DNA of 64,000 bases from NCBI RefSeq assembly GCF_018596315.1, contig NZ_JAHEAG010000008.1, positions 186,001 to 250,000 on the forward strand, in the 5' to 3' direction. Below, piece by piece: positions 43,808 to 53,862 of the stretch (position 1 is the first letter of the stretch; the number at the start of each line of letters is the position of its first letter). The translations under genes and the position numbers were made by a program. The notes under the pieces were generated by a model that ran no database searches, was not told where the DNA came from, and saw nothing but the letters and a program-made list of their open reading frames with translations. The stretch comes from Bradyrhizobium sp. SRL28. Lineage in GTDB: Bacteria; Pseudomonadota; Alphaproteobacteria; Rhizobiales; Xanthobacteraceae.

Positions 43808-46800
43808 CTATGCTCGTGCCGTTCCCGGAACAGTCAGACTGTCCGCCAGCGCGCCAGCACCGCGACCGAAGCGGAGATAAAATGCCGGCAAGATAAACAG
43901 GTTGAGCAATGTCGATGTCACGAGGCCGCCAAGAATGACGACGGCCATCGGATATTCGATCTCGTGGCCCGGCAGGTCGCCGAAAATGATCAGCGGCAGG
44001 ATCGCGAGCCCGGCGGCGCCGGTCGTCATCAGGATCGGCCTCAACCGCTCGCTCGCGCCGCGAAGCACGAGCTTCATGCCGAACACCTCTCCCTCATGGC
44101 GTTCCAGATACTGGAAGTGGTTGATCATGATGATCCCGTTGCGGGCGGCGATGCCAAGCACGGTCAGGAAACCGATCAACGAGCCAAGAGAAATTACGCC
44201 GCCCGCGAGCCACGCCGCGAGGACGCCGCCCACCAGCGCCGAAGGAAGGGTGAGGAAACTGAGCGCGGCCAGACGCCAGCTGTCGAAAGACTGTCGCAGA
44301 AGTATGAATATGCCGGCGAGCGCCAACAGGGCGAACAGTTGCAGCCGCTCGCGGGTGGCGCGCAGTTCCGCATACTCGCCTTGCAGCACCGCGTAATAGC
44401 CAAGTGGAAACGCCATCTTCTGCAGGCGCGACTGCACCTCCACGGCGACGGCGGCGAGATCGTGGCCCCGGACATTCGCCTGCACGTCGATCCGACGGGA
44501 GCTTGCCTCGCGCTTGATGGCATTTGGTGTCGGCCCAATGCTGACATCGGCTACTTCAGCGAGCCGAACGCGCTGCCCGGTCGGCGTGTTAATCAGCATC
44601 TCGCGGACCGAGTCCACGCTGTGGCGGGACGCCGGATCGGTCCATACCTGCACGTCGTACGTGCGGCCGTCGATGAAAATATCGCCGACCTCCTCTCCGG
44701 CCATCAAGGTCGCAGAGGCGCGCCGGACATCACCCGGCTTCAGACCGTGGCGTTGTGCCTCGTCCAGCTTCACCGTCACCTGAATGTGCGGCACTTCGAC
44801 CATCAACTCCTTGTGCAGGTTGACGAGGCCCGGAGTGTCCGCGAGTGCAGCGCGAACCTCCTCCGCCTTGTCCCTCAGTACCTCCAGATCCGGGCCGAAG
44901 ATGCGGACGACGATCGCCTCGCCAGCCCCGGTCAGGACCTCGCGAATGCGTTCCTTCAGATAGGTCTGCACATCGCGGTAGAGGCCGGGATAGCCGTCCA
45001 CCATTTCCTCGACCTTGGCATAGGTCTTGTCGTAGTCGGCGTCTTTGCTGATGCTGATCCAGTTCTCCCCGAAATGGACGCCGTAGACCTCATCGGCGGC
45101 GAAGGCCTGGCCAATATGGGCGCCGAAATTGCGTACACCCGGAATGGCGCGCAGTTCCCTGCTAGCGCGGGTCGTGATGCGCAGCATCTCGGGCAGCGAC
45201 GTGTCGGGGGTGGTGACCCAGTGCATCAGGAAGTCGCGCTCCTTGAACGAAGGCAGCAGCGAGTGCCCGAGCAGTGGCCAAACGCAGATCCCCACGAGCG
45301 TCACGACACCGACGGCGACATAGGCCGCGCGCGGCGTTCGAGTGGCCCGTTCCAGCAAGGGCGCGTAGCGGCGCTGCAGCCAGACGATGACCGGCGATTC
45401 GCGCCCTTCGAGCCGCGCGTTACGCAGCAGGAGCAGACAGAGCGCCGGCGTCACCGTCATCGCCACGACGAGCGAGGCTGCAATCGCGAGCACATAGGCC
45501 GTAATCAGCGGCTTGAAGAAGGATCCAGTCAGGCCTTCCATGAACAGCACGGGCACGACCGCGACGACCACGATGAGCGTAGCGTAGACGATCGGCGCCC
45601 GCACCTCGAGCGAAGCGTCCAGAATGATGCGCGCTGTGCTCCGCGCATCGCCCGCCCGCCGCGCGAGACGCAGGCGCCGCATGATGTTCTCGACGTCGAT
45701 GATCGCGTCGTCGACGACGATCCCCAACGCGATCACGAAGCCCGCCAGCATCATTGTGTTGACGCTGGCGCCGGCCTGGAACAGGACGAGGCTCGCCGCG
45801 AGCAGCGACAGCGGAATGGCGACGATGCAGACGATCGCGGTACGCAATTCGTAAAGGAAGATGAATATGATTCCCACGACCAGCACGCAGCCCAGCAATA
45901 ACGCCCACGACAGATTGGCGATCGAGTCCTCGACGAAAGTCGCTGGCCGGAAGATTGTCGTGTCGATCTCGACCCCAGGAAGACCGGGCTTCATTCGCTC
46001 CAGCGCCTCCTCCACCCCGCGGGTGACGGCGAGCGTGTTGCCCCAGGGAAATTTTTCGACGATCAGCATGAGGCCTGGGCCGTCGTTGATAACGGCATCG
46101 CCAATCATGCCCTGCGGCGCATAGACGAGATCGGCCACGTCGCTCAGCAACAGCGGCGGCTTGCCGGCCGATTTGGTCACCGGCACCTTGGCCAGCGTCT
46201 CGGGTGTAACGCCGCCCCCGACGAAACGAAGCTGGAAGCGCTGATTGGGTGTTTCGACGAAGCCGCCGGTGCCGATATGCGCGCCACGGGCATAGCGCAA
46301 CAAGCCAACGTCGAGGGCATCGGAAACTGCCTCCTGCACCTGGTCGAGCGTGACATCCGCGGCGGCCATCCGCTTCGGGTCAACCATGACCTGGAGCATC
46401 TTGAGCTGCTCTCCCCAGATCGCGATGTTCGCAACGCCGGGAACCCCGAGCAGCCGTTGCCGGATCGTCCAATAGGCCAGCATCGACAGGTCCATCACGG
46501 ACTTGTCCTTCGAGGCAATGCCGATCTTCATGATCCGGCTGGTGGAGGACAATGGCGGCATCATGAACGGCGGAGCTGCCCACGTCGGCAGGGCCTTGGA
46601 CGCGAGCGCCATCCGCTCGCTGACCAGTTGCCGCGCGCGGATTTCGTCGGCACCCTGCTTGAAGATCAGCAGGATCGACGACAGTTGCGGCACCGACTTC
46701 GACCGCATCACGTCGACGCCAGGGACGCCGTTGAGCGCGTTTTCCAGCGGCACCGAGACAAGTTGCTCAACTTCGGCGGATGAAAGCCCAAGACAGATGG

Positions 46801-46951
46801 TCTGGATCTCGACCCGCGGCGGCGCGAATTCCGGGAATACATCCACTGGCACGTCGCGCAGGCGCGCCAGGCCAAACCAGATCAGCACCACGCCAAGGGC
46901 GAGGACGAGATAACGAAAGCGCAGACTAGAAGCTATGATCAGCCTCATCAT
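43808..46951 (-). CDS. HME/CusA-type RND efflux permease (first copy)
   Basis: About 1047 residues with the 12-TM RND plan: TM1, large periplasmic loop, TM2-6, second loop, TM7-12. The TM4 proton-relay motif is LGIVVDDAIIDVENIMRRLR, with the Asp pair intact. Closest in style to heavy-metal (CusA/CzcA) permeases, but the metal-site methionines cannot be checked here. Start ATG 46951 or 46948. Sits between a mini-adaptor gene and secreted-protein genes. Confidence 0.92.
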   Translation of the reverse strand: MMRLIIASSLRFRYLVLALGVVLIWFGLARLRDVPVDVFPEFAPPRVEIQTICLGLSSAEVEQLVSVPLENALNGVPGVDVMRSKSVPQLSSILLIFKQGADEIRARQLVSERMALASKALPTWAAPPFMMPPLSSTSRIMKIGIASKDKSVMDLSMLAYWTIRQRLLGVPGVANIAIWGEQLKMLQVMVDPKRMAAADVTLDQVQEAVSDALDVGLLRYARGAHIGTGGFVETPNQRFQLRFVGGGVTPETLAKVPVTKSAGKPPLLLSDVADLVYAPQGMIGDAVINDGPGLMLIVEKFPWGNTLAVTRGVEEALERMKPGLPGVEIDTTIFRPATFVEDSIANLSWALLLGCVLVVGIIFIFLYELRTAIVCIVAIPLSLLAASLVLFQAGASVNTMMLAGFVIALGIVVDDAIIDVENIMRRLRLARRAGDARSTARIILDASLEVRAPIVYATLIVVVAVVPVLFMEGLTGSFFKPLITAYVLAIAASLVVAMTVTPALCLLLLRNARLEGRESPVIVWLQRRYAPLLERATRTPRAAYVAVGVVTLVGICVWPLLGHSLLPSFKERDFLMHWVTTPDTSLPEMLRITTRASRELRAIPGVRNFGAHIGQAFAADEVYGVHFGENWISISKDADYDKTYAKVEEMVDGYPGLYRDVQTYLKERIREVLTGAGEAIVVRIFGPDLEVLRDKAEEVRAALADTPGLVNLHKELMVEVPHIQVTVKLDEAQRHGLKPGDVRRASATLMAGEEVGDIFIDGRTYDVQVWTDPASRHSVDSVREMLINTPTGQRVRLAEVADVSIGPTPNAIKREASSRRIDVQANVRGHDLAAVAVEVQSRLQKMAFPLGYYAVLQGEYAELRATRERLQLFALLALAGIFILLRQSFDSWRLAALSFLTLPSALVGGVLAAWLAGGVISLGSLIGFLTVLGIAARNGIIMINHFQYLERHEGEVFGMKLVLRGASERLRPILMTTGAAGLAILPLIIFGDLPGHEIEYPMAVVILGGLVTSTLLNLFILPAFYLRFGRGAGALADSLTVPGTARA

Positions 46952-47009
46952 CGGAAAACATCCCCCACTCGGGCCGAAGCCGCCGTGGAAAAACAATATC
47001 GACGCGCAG

Positions 47010-47444
47010 CTAGTGACCTACCTTCACTTCTGTGCCGAAGACCTCCGGCACTCCCGCCGCAAGCACCTTCGTGCCGGTGGGTGGCCCGTCAGTCAGGTAC
47101 ACGTTGTCGCCCTTGATGGTGTCGATCACCACCGCGCCGCGAACGAAGGTTAACGGATCGGCGCTGATATAGACCCACGTCTTTCCGGTCAGATCGTAGA
47201 GAACAGATGCGTATGGCACGATCCGGCGGCCCGACAGATCGACGCGCACCTCGTCAATGAGGATGCCGAGCCGTTCCGCCGCTTTTGGCGTGAGCGTGAC
47301 CTTTTTGATTTTTGCGTCATTCGTGGCCTCGACCCGCGCGGGCGCGCTCTTCTTGACGTCCGACTCTGCGGCCGAGACTGAGACACACGACGCGGCGAGG
47401 CAGGCGGTGGACGCCGCGACCATCAATACGCTGAAGCGCGCCAT
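47010..47444 (-). CDS. Minimal RND adaptor-like periplasmic protein
   Basis: 144 residues from ATG 47444 (AAGGGAGAAATGTC upstream). Signal peptide, then a segment resembling the entry and C-terminal membrane-proximal domains of CusB-type adaptors (KVTLTPKAAERLGILIDEVR; VPYASVLYDLTGKTWVYIS; VLAAGVPEVFGTEVKVGH). The lipoyl and coiled-coil hairpin parts are missing. Found between the two RND genes, so likely their shared partner. Confidence 0.8.
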   Translation of the reverse strand: MARFSVLMVAASTACLAASCVSVSAAESDVKKSAPARVEATNDAKIKKVTLTPKAAERLGILIDEVRVDLSGRRIVPYASVLYDLTGKTWVYISADPLTFVRGAVVIDTIKGDNVYLTDGPPTGTKVLAAGVPEVFGTEVKVGH

Positions 47445-47490
47445 GAGACATTTCTCCCTTTTACAATGTTCGAAGTGAAGCGCGCGGCGG

Positions 47491-50400
47491 TCATGACGCG
47501 GTCTCCATTTCAAGATCGAGCCGGTCGGCGGTCCAGCCGGCGCCGAACCGCAGGTAAAGCGCCGGCAGCACGAACAATGTTCCCAGCGTCATGGTAACGA
47601 CGCCGCCCAAGACCGAGAGCGCGAGCGGGTGCGCGATTTCGAGGCCCGCGACATCACCCATGATCGCGAACGGAAGCACCAGCGCGAATGTCGTCACCGA
47701 TGACGCGATGATGCTCGGGAACTGTTCCTGAACGCCGCGACGTACCAGCGTTTCGCCGAACGGCTCACCCTCGTTCAATTGCAGATGCTGGAAATGGGCG
47801 ACCAGACCGATGCCCTGCCGCACCATCAGTGCGAGCACCGCTGCCAGACCCAACAGAGAACCAAGCGAGAAGTGACCGTCATTGATTGCGGCCGCCGCCA
47901 GGCCGCCGAGTGCAGCGACCGGTACGCCGAGCAGCGAGAGGGCGCTGAGTGTCCAGCTGCGGAGCACCGCCTGCGTCAGCAGGAACATCAATACCGCCGC
48001 TGCCGCCATGTAGCTGTATATCGACCGCAGGGCGGCTCGCTGTTCCTTGTATTCGCCGAGCACCTCGGCACGGTGCTCGAACGGGAATGCGATCTGTTTG
48101 ACATTCCTGGCGACATCATCCGCCACATCACCGAGCGCCCGCTCGTCCACTTTCGCGGAAACATCGATACGACGCGAGGACCCCTGTCGCTGGATGATGC
48201 TGGTGGCCGGCGCGATGCGGACGTCTGCAACCTCAGCCAGGCGAACCTGAGACCCGCTCTCGCTGTTGATCATCAGATTCCGCACGTCATCGATGTTGTC
48301 GCGCAGCTCCGGACGCCCCCAGACAACCACATCGAAAACCTTCTGGTCCTCGAAAAGCGCACCGACGGTGATGCCGCCGACCATCGCCGAGGTCGCCCTG
48401 CGGACGTCGCCCGGCTTCAGGCCATAACCGGCTGCGCGATCGACATCCACCTTGACTTCGATCGAGGGTTCCTCGACCTGTAATTCGACCCGGGGATTTT
48501 CAATGCCGGGGATCTTCGCCATCGCTGCGCGGATCTCCTCCGCCTTGGCGCGAATGATATCAAGGCTGTTGCCATAGACACGGACGGTGAGGCTATCCGG
48601 GTCGCCGGTGAGCGCCTCGCGCAGCTTCGTGGACAGGTATGTTCCAAGCTTGCCACGCATCCCGGGATAAGCGGTGATGACAGCTTCGACGGCATCCACC
48701 GTTGTTTCGCGATCGGCCTTCGGATCGATGTTGACCCACACGTGCCCGGCGTTCACGTCCGTTGCGCGTTCGCAGTTACAAAGCACCGCCCGTCCGAGAT
48801 TGGCGAAGGCGTTCTGCACTCCGGGAATCTCCCGCAGGTCTCGGATCAAGTTCTCGGTCGATCGGGTCATTGCCTGCAGCGAGGTGCCGGGCGGACCCTG
48901 CCATTCGATCACCAGATCCGTCTCTCTGAAGCTGGGCACCATATTGCGTTCGAGCGGGCTCCAAAGCGCGAAGCACGCGACCGCCGCCACGACGCAGGCG
49001 CCGATGCAAGCGAGCGGCGCATGGATGACGCGGCCGACAATCGAATCGAAAGACCTGGCCAATCTATTGGTCACCCAACCACCTGTTGGGGTCAGTGGCG
49101 CATTGGCGATCAACACCGCGGCCAGCGCGGGGGTCACGATCAACGCCACCAGCATCGAGATGGACACGGCGGCGATATAGGCCCAGGCCATCGGCGCGAA
49201 GAACGCGGCGGACCGGCTCTGCATGAACAGAACTGGCAGCACCGCGAGCAAGACGATCAGCGATGCGTACAGCATCGGCCGGCGCGTATCGAGCATCGCA
49301 CGGACGACGACCAGGAAGCCGGACCGGCCGTCGCGTGATGGTGCACGCAAGCGGCGCAGCACGTTGTCAACGTCGACAATGCCGTCATGCACGATCACGC
49401 CGGACGCCATCAGCAGACCGCCGACCACCACCATGCTAAGCGGGATTCCGGCGGCCTTTAACAGCAGTTCAGCGCAAACGAATGACAATGAGATCGCAAC
49501 CAGGGCGATAACCGCGGTCCTCCAGCTGCCCATCAGAAGGCCAAGCACGATGGCGACCAGGATGATCGAAATGATCATGGCCTTGCCCAGATTGCTGGTC
49601 GCGCGCTCGATGAAGCTCGCGGGATGGTAGATGGTCGTATTGATCTCGATACCGGGCAGCCCGGGCTTCAGTTCGTTGAGCGCGCGCTCAACGCCGCGCG
49701 TCACGTCCAATGTGTTGAAGCCGGGGAATTTCTCGATCGCCACCATCAGGCCGGGGTTTTCGCCGACGATGGCGTCTCCGATCAGGGCCTGATGCCCCTC
49801 CACGAGATAGGCGACATCGCCGACGCTCGTGGTCGTGCCGCTGAGCGGCACCTTGGCGAAGGTACCCACGGTGGAGATCGGCAGCTGGTGACGGATGCTG
49901 AGCCGCTGGTTCGGCGTTTCGATGAAGCCGCCGGTGCCAGGCGTGGATGAGTTCAGGTAGGTGAGCGGCGAGGACCATACCGCCTCACCTGTCGTCTTGA
50001 TCACCTGGTCGAGCTTGACGCCCTTCTTGTTCAGGTTGCGGGCATCGACAAGCACCTGCACCTGCCGCTCGCGCTGGCCCCATATCGAAACATTGGCCAC
50101 ACCCGGAACCCCGGCGAGGCGCGGCGCGATATTCCAGCGCGCCTGAACGGACATGTCGATCAGCGAGACGGATTTCGAGCTCAGGCCGATGTTCATCACT
50201 CGGCTGGCTGAGGAAACCGGCTGAAGCATAACCGGCGGGCTGGAGACGTTCGGCAGCGCGTGCGCCTGCGTCAGCCTTTCCTGCACCATCTGGCGCGCTT
50301 TCATCAGATCGGTGCCGGGCGCGAAGATCATCTCGATCGTCGAAAGTCCCGCCATCGATTCCGACTGGATGACCTGCAGCCACGGCACACCATTGAGCAG

Positions 50401-50616
50401 GTCTGCCTCCAGCGGCACAGTGATCAGCGATTCAACCTCGGCGCTGGAGAGGCCAAGCGATTCCGTCTTCACAGTGAGCGAGGGCAGCGCCAATTCGGGG
50501 ATGACGTCGAGCGGCTTGTTTCTGACGCCGACGGCGCCGAGGATCAGAAGGCCGGCAGCGACAACCACAACGAGGGTGCGCAAACGCACGCTAGAGGATA
50601 TGAGCCACGCCAACAT
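47491..50616 (-). CDS. HME/CusA-type RND efflux permease (second copy, altered proton relay)
   Basis: 1041 residues with full RND topology. ATG 50616 behind GGGGGGCG; longer in-frame extensions are not credible. In TM4 the conserved pair reads VHDGIVDVDN: the first relay Asp is His, the second is kept. First gene of the operon. Two different RND permeases side by side recall MdtB/MdtC, where the mixed trimer needs a relay in only one subunit type. Confidence 0.92.
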   Translation of the reverse strand: MLAWLISSSVRLRTLVVVVAAGLLILGAVGVRNKPLDVIPELALPSLTVKTESLGLSSAEVESLITVPLEADLLNGVPWLQVIQSESMAGLSTIEMIFAPGTDLMKARQMVQERLTQAHALPNVSSPPVMLQPVSSASRVMNIGLSSKSVSLIDMSVQARWNIAPRLAGVPGVANVSIWGQRERQVQVLVDARNLNKKGVKLDQVIKTTGEAVWSSPLTYLNSSTPGTGGFIETPNQRLSIRHQLPISTVGTFAKVPLSGTTTSVGDVAYLVEGHQALIGDAIVGENPGLMVAIEKFPGFNTLDVTRGVERALNELKPGLPGIEINTTIYHPASFIERATSNLGKAMIISIILVAIVLGLLMGSWRTAVIALVAISLSFVCAELLLKAAGIPLSMVVVGGLLMASGVIVHDGIVDVDNVLRRLRAPSRDGRSGFLVVVRAMLDTRRPMLYASLIVLLAVLPVLFMQSRSAAFFAPMAWAYIAAVSISMLVALIVTPALAAVLIANAPLTPTGGWVTNRLARSFDSIVGRVIHAPLACIGACVVAAVACFALWSPLERNMVPSFRETDLVIEWQGPPGTSLQAMTRSTENLIRDLREIPGVQNAFANLGRAVLCNCERATDVNAGHVWVNIDPKADRETTVDAVEAVITAYPGMRGKLGTYLSTKLREALTGDPDSLTVRVYGNSLDIIRAKAEEIRAAMAKIPGIENPRVELQVEEPSIEVKVDVDRAAGYGLKPGDVRRATSAMVGGITVGALFEDQKVFDVVVWGRPELRDNIDDVRNLMINSESGSQVRLAEVADVRIAPATSIIQRQGSSRRIDVSAKVDERALGDVADDVARNVKQIAFPFEHRAEVLGEYKEQRAALRSIYSYMAAAAVLMFLLTQAVLRSWTLSALSLLGVPVAALGGLAAAAINDGHFSLGSLLGLAAVLALMVRQGIGLVAHFQHLQLNEGEPFGETLVRRGVQEQFPSIIASSVTTFALVLPFAIMGDVAGLEIAHPLALSVLGGVVTMTLGTLFVLPALYLRFGAGWTADRLDLEMETAS

Positions 50617-51436
50617 TTCGACGCCCCCCTCTTTTGACCTCTGGTTGTCTTCGATCTGTGGTTGTAGTCGAACTCCGTTTGTGAGGCCCGTTGAATGCGG
50701 GATTTTCTGACCGCTGTGTCGCTCGTAGAGGCAACACAATTGTTCACCCACTACTATTTCCACGAGTCCGAATTTTTCGTCGGCCTTGCGCCGGCTTTAT
50801 TTCGGTCGCGCTAACGCCATAGTGAGGCTTCGCCGTAATCAAAATTCCGCAATGCTGCCTTTCGTGGACCAGACTGAGGACCAGATCAAGGCGAGTGAAA
50901 CTTTTAAGTTGATCTTCTTGTCGGCACAATCCACCCATTTGGATTACATGCGGGCTCCAATTGGGTCACGCCTGTTTACGCACTTACGCACTTTAGGGGG
51001 CTTTAGATGGCAAAAACTCCATCGCCACTTGAAGTTGCCTGACAGCCGGCGAGGCTGTTCGCAGCTCCTGCGTGCAATCCAGTTACATCACTTTGGATAT
51101 ATCACTTCGTGGCGCTTGCGTAATTCGTCATACGCGTCACTCTTATCCCAACATTGCTGGGGGGCTCCGGCAATTATTTGCTCCGCGTTGTTGAGCGGGC
51201 TCTTGTCTGTAGTCGGCCTGACGGATGAAACGCTGGCTGAGACAGTCTGATTACCAGCGCGGAATTGTTATGAACGAGTTGGTTCGACCGAGCGACGTCG
51301 AACTGCGGTAGTGATGGGGCCGCGCATGATCTGGGATAAGCGGGATGAGCGCGTCGCCGGCTCTGGGCGACGGTGGCACGCTGCAGAAACTGGCACCGTA
51401 AAGTCAACTACGCGCGACCGGTACCGCGTCTGCTCC
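50617..51436. other. Divergent promoter region between the RND operon and the porin gene
   Basis: About 820 bases with no credible gene. Less GC-rich than its surroundings. Probably holds the promoters of both the 14.6-kb minus-strand operon and the porin gene. No palindromic operator stood out on reading. A 154-codon open frame at 50786-51250 lacks a ribosome-binding site and a recognisable sequence. Confidence 0.5.
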
Positions 51437-53158
51437 GTGTACCCATTTGTCTTTCGCGCCGCGCCCGCATTGTTCAGCCTCGTCCTGCTCGTCCCTTCCC
51501 ATGCCGCCGCCGCAGAGAACGAGGACATCGCAGTTCTCCGCCGTATGCTCGGAGAGCTCAAGTCGGAGAACCGCAAACTTTCCCAACGTCTCAGCGCCCT
51601 CGAGGGGACATCGCCGGCGCGGCGGACCAAGCCCGCGGCGGTACACCAACATCCGGCGCCTGCTGTAACTGCGGCGAAGCCTGCACCCACGGTTCGGTCA
51701 CCGCCCGTCGATCCGCCCGCACTGCCCGCTCCAGATTTGTCCGAAGCCGCAGCGAAGAGGCCGCTCGGCGTGCGCGTAAGCGAGTTGGAAATCGTCTGGG
51801 CGGCACAGGAGAACGCGACGCGCCAGATCATCCGGGACTCGCTCTCGAAGACCGGACCAAAAATTAATAGCTTCCTCTCGCTGAGCGGCGTGGTTGAAGG
51901 CGTGGCCTCGCGGACCGGCTCATTCACCGGCCCTACCGAGGAAAACCTGTCGCTGGGTACGGCGGAACTCGATTTCGATATAAAGCTGAGCGACTGGTTG
52001 ACTGGTGCTCTGGTTCTCCACTTCGAGAGCGGCACTGGCGCGATATTCCCGACCGGGAATCAACCAGTGCTGCCGACCAACGTCCCCGGAATAGGCGTGG
52101 ATCGCTTCACGCTTGATCGGACTCACATTACAGTCGGCGATCTGATGCAATTCCCGATCGCCGCCCGCTTCGGCGTGGAGGTTTTGCATTTCGGTACGTC
52201 CACGGGCGTGGCACGCCTGGATACGCTCTCGATCGGCACTCCGCTGACAACCGAGGTGTTTGAAAACCGTCAGACGGCGGGAGGCCTGGAATTCGCATGG
52301 CCAACCCCACCGCGGCAGCCGCCGCCGGCGCCTGTCGTTGTTCCACGCATTAGTCCGTTGGTCGTCGCACCGGCCGTGAGCCGACTGATGCGTTGGCTCG
52401 GCTACACCCCGCTGCCTGAGCGTCCGTTCCGGCCTACGCCAGTCACCCCCCTCTTGGACCCGCCACCGTTCTACGGCTCAGTCGTGACCTATAGAGGCAG
52501 CGACAGCATCATTCCCGGCCGGACGAAAATCGACGATTACAATGCCAGTCTCGGTTTCCGGACGAGGGGCCATTGCGGCTTGCCGTATGACCAGCTGACG
52601 GAGTCGCTGATTTGTCCATGGACCGTTGACTTCCATGTCGACTATGACACCTCGGTTTTCGAAAGCAGATTTTTGCGTACGTCCTACCTGCCGTTCCTGA
52701 ATCAGATCGGCCGGATTCCCGGAGTGGCCGCAAGCCTCAAAAGCAGTTTTGGCCCGTTCGCGGTCGTGGGCGAGGTAAATGCCGCAGTTCAGGATGCCCG
52801 GTTTGTCGATGGGCTCGGCATTGCGCGGAACATGATGCCGATGACTTGGCAGGCCTCGATTGCCTATCAGTTCGACTGGAACCCATGGATAACGGAGATC
52901 GGCGCGCAGGGCAATTTCATCTCCCTGGGATATTCCGGCAGCAAAGACATGGCGGGTGTGTCGATCCTGCAAAACGGCATACCAACCCGGATCGGATTCG
53001 TCCCGCAACACCGGCTTTTCCTTACTGGAGGCGAGTGGGTGATGGATGGGCTGAAGGTGGCCGTGGAATATTCAGCCAATTGGGACTACCCGGTGAGCGC
53101 CGGTGGAACGGGAAAGGTCGCGCATGGCTGGTTCGGATTGATCCAGCTCAATTTTTGA
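51437..53158 (+). CDS. Porin-like outer-membrane protein with N-terminal coiled coil (LbtU-like)
   Basis: 573 residues from GTG 51437, chosen because a signal peptide (PFVFRAAPALFSLVLLVPSHAAA) begins there; the frame is open further upstream to 51311. A coiled coil (IAVLRRMLGELKSENRKLSQ) and a Pro/Ala-rich linker precede a beta-barrel ending in aromatic-terminated GLIQLNF, as in porins. The plan matches LbtU-family siderophore porins. Divergent from the RND/MacAB operon and perhaps its outer-membrane part. Confidence 0.78.
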   Translation: MYPFVFRAAPALFSLVLLVPSHAAAAENEDIAVLRRMLGELKSENRKLSQRLSALEGTSPARRTKPAAVHQHPAPAVTAAKPAPTVRSPPVDPPALPAPDLSEAAAKRPLGVRVSELEIVWAAQENATRQIIRDSLSKTGPKINSFLSLSGVVEGVASRTGSFTGPTEENLSLGTAELDFDIKLSDWLTGALVLHFESGTGAIFPTGNQPVLPTNVPGIGVDRFTLDRTHITVGDLMQFPIAARFGVEVLHFGTSTGVARLDTLSIGTPLTTEVFENRQTAGGLEFAWPTPPRQPPPAPVVVPRISPLVVAPAVSRLMRWLGYTPLPERPFRPTPVTPLLDPPPFYGSVVTYRGSDSIIPGRTKIDDYNASLGFRTRGHCGLPYDQLTESLICPWTVDFHVDYDTSVFESRFLRTSYLPFLNQIGRIPGVAASLKSSFGPFAVVGEVNAAVQDARFVDGLGIARNMMPMTWQASIAYQFDWNPWITEIGAQGNFISLGYSGSKDMAGVSILQNGIPTRIGFVPQHRLFLTGGEWVMDGLKVAVEYSANWDYPVSAGGTGKVAHGWFGLIQLNF

Positions 53159-53429
53159 TCCGTCCTCGCCCAGCACAATAAGAACGTGCGTGCCGAAATC
53201 CTGGAAGCGGTTGAGAATATCTCCCGGGGACGAGCAAGCCGCGTTAGTAGCAACGCGGCTGGTCGCGTTTGGCGGGCCTGCGCGCGGGCAACACCAATCT
53301 CATCGCCCGGATATGAGACTGAGAGCGTTTCGGAGCACCAGAACCCGGTCGTCAGCGGTGGCGTTCCAACGCCAATTGATGCTTTCCCCAGACACACGCT
53401 GCTGCAAGGCCAACCGAAGGGAGAACTCC

Positions 53430-53726
53430 ATGAAGGCCATCGCACTGGGCGTATTCGGTGCCGCGCTGCTAGCGTCCGCCGCTTTCGCCGCGCCCATCAA
53501 CGCGACGACGATCAGCTCCGCCGAAGTCTCCAACGTCGATCAGGTCGGTCTGATCTGCAACGAGTATTATGGGCGCTGCTGGCGGACCCGGGGACCGCGC
53601 TATGTCCTGCGCTATTACTACGACCCCAGCTACTTCCCCGGCCGGGGCTACAACTATTACGCTGGCCCCGGCTACTACGATCGCTCCGGCTACGGCGGAC
53701 CAAGGTTCATCATTCGCGGCTGGTAG
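53430..53726 (+). CDS. Small secreted Tyr/Gly-rich protein
   Basis: 98 residues; ATG 53430 behind AAGGGAGAACTCC. Clean signal peptide (KAIALGVFGAALLASAAFA), then a mature part with RYVLRYYYDPSYFPGRGYN and YYAGPGYYDRSGYGG, like other small rhizobial secreted proteins of unknown role. A longer upstream frame lacks any signal. Confidence 0.7.
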   Translation: MKAIALGVFGAALLASAAFAAPINATTISSAEVSNVDQVGLICNEYYGRCWRTRGPRYVLRYYYDPSYFPGRGYNYYAGPGYYDRSGYGGPRFIIRGW

Positions 53727-53862
53727 CGATACAGTGGACAGCACGAGACCTGAAGCTGACTTCCGCTGGCGTGAAGGCTTCGGTTTTGAGGGGAGAGCTT
53801 GAGGCGACTCTTCTGATGCGTCGCAATAGTGAGGTTGAGGCAGCAGAAAGGGCATCTAAGAA

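Noticed and set aside
43391..45901. 836-codon open frame antisense to the first RND gene
   Set aside because: It mirrors the real gene's codon periodicity in GC-rich DNA, is Arg/His/Asp-rich, has no domain and no ribosome-binding site.
50786..51250. 154-codon frame between the RND operon and the porin gene
   Set aside because: No ribosome-binding site, no domain, irregular composition; more likely promoter DNA.
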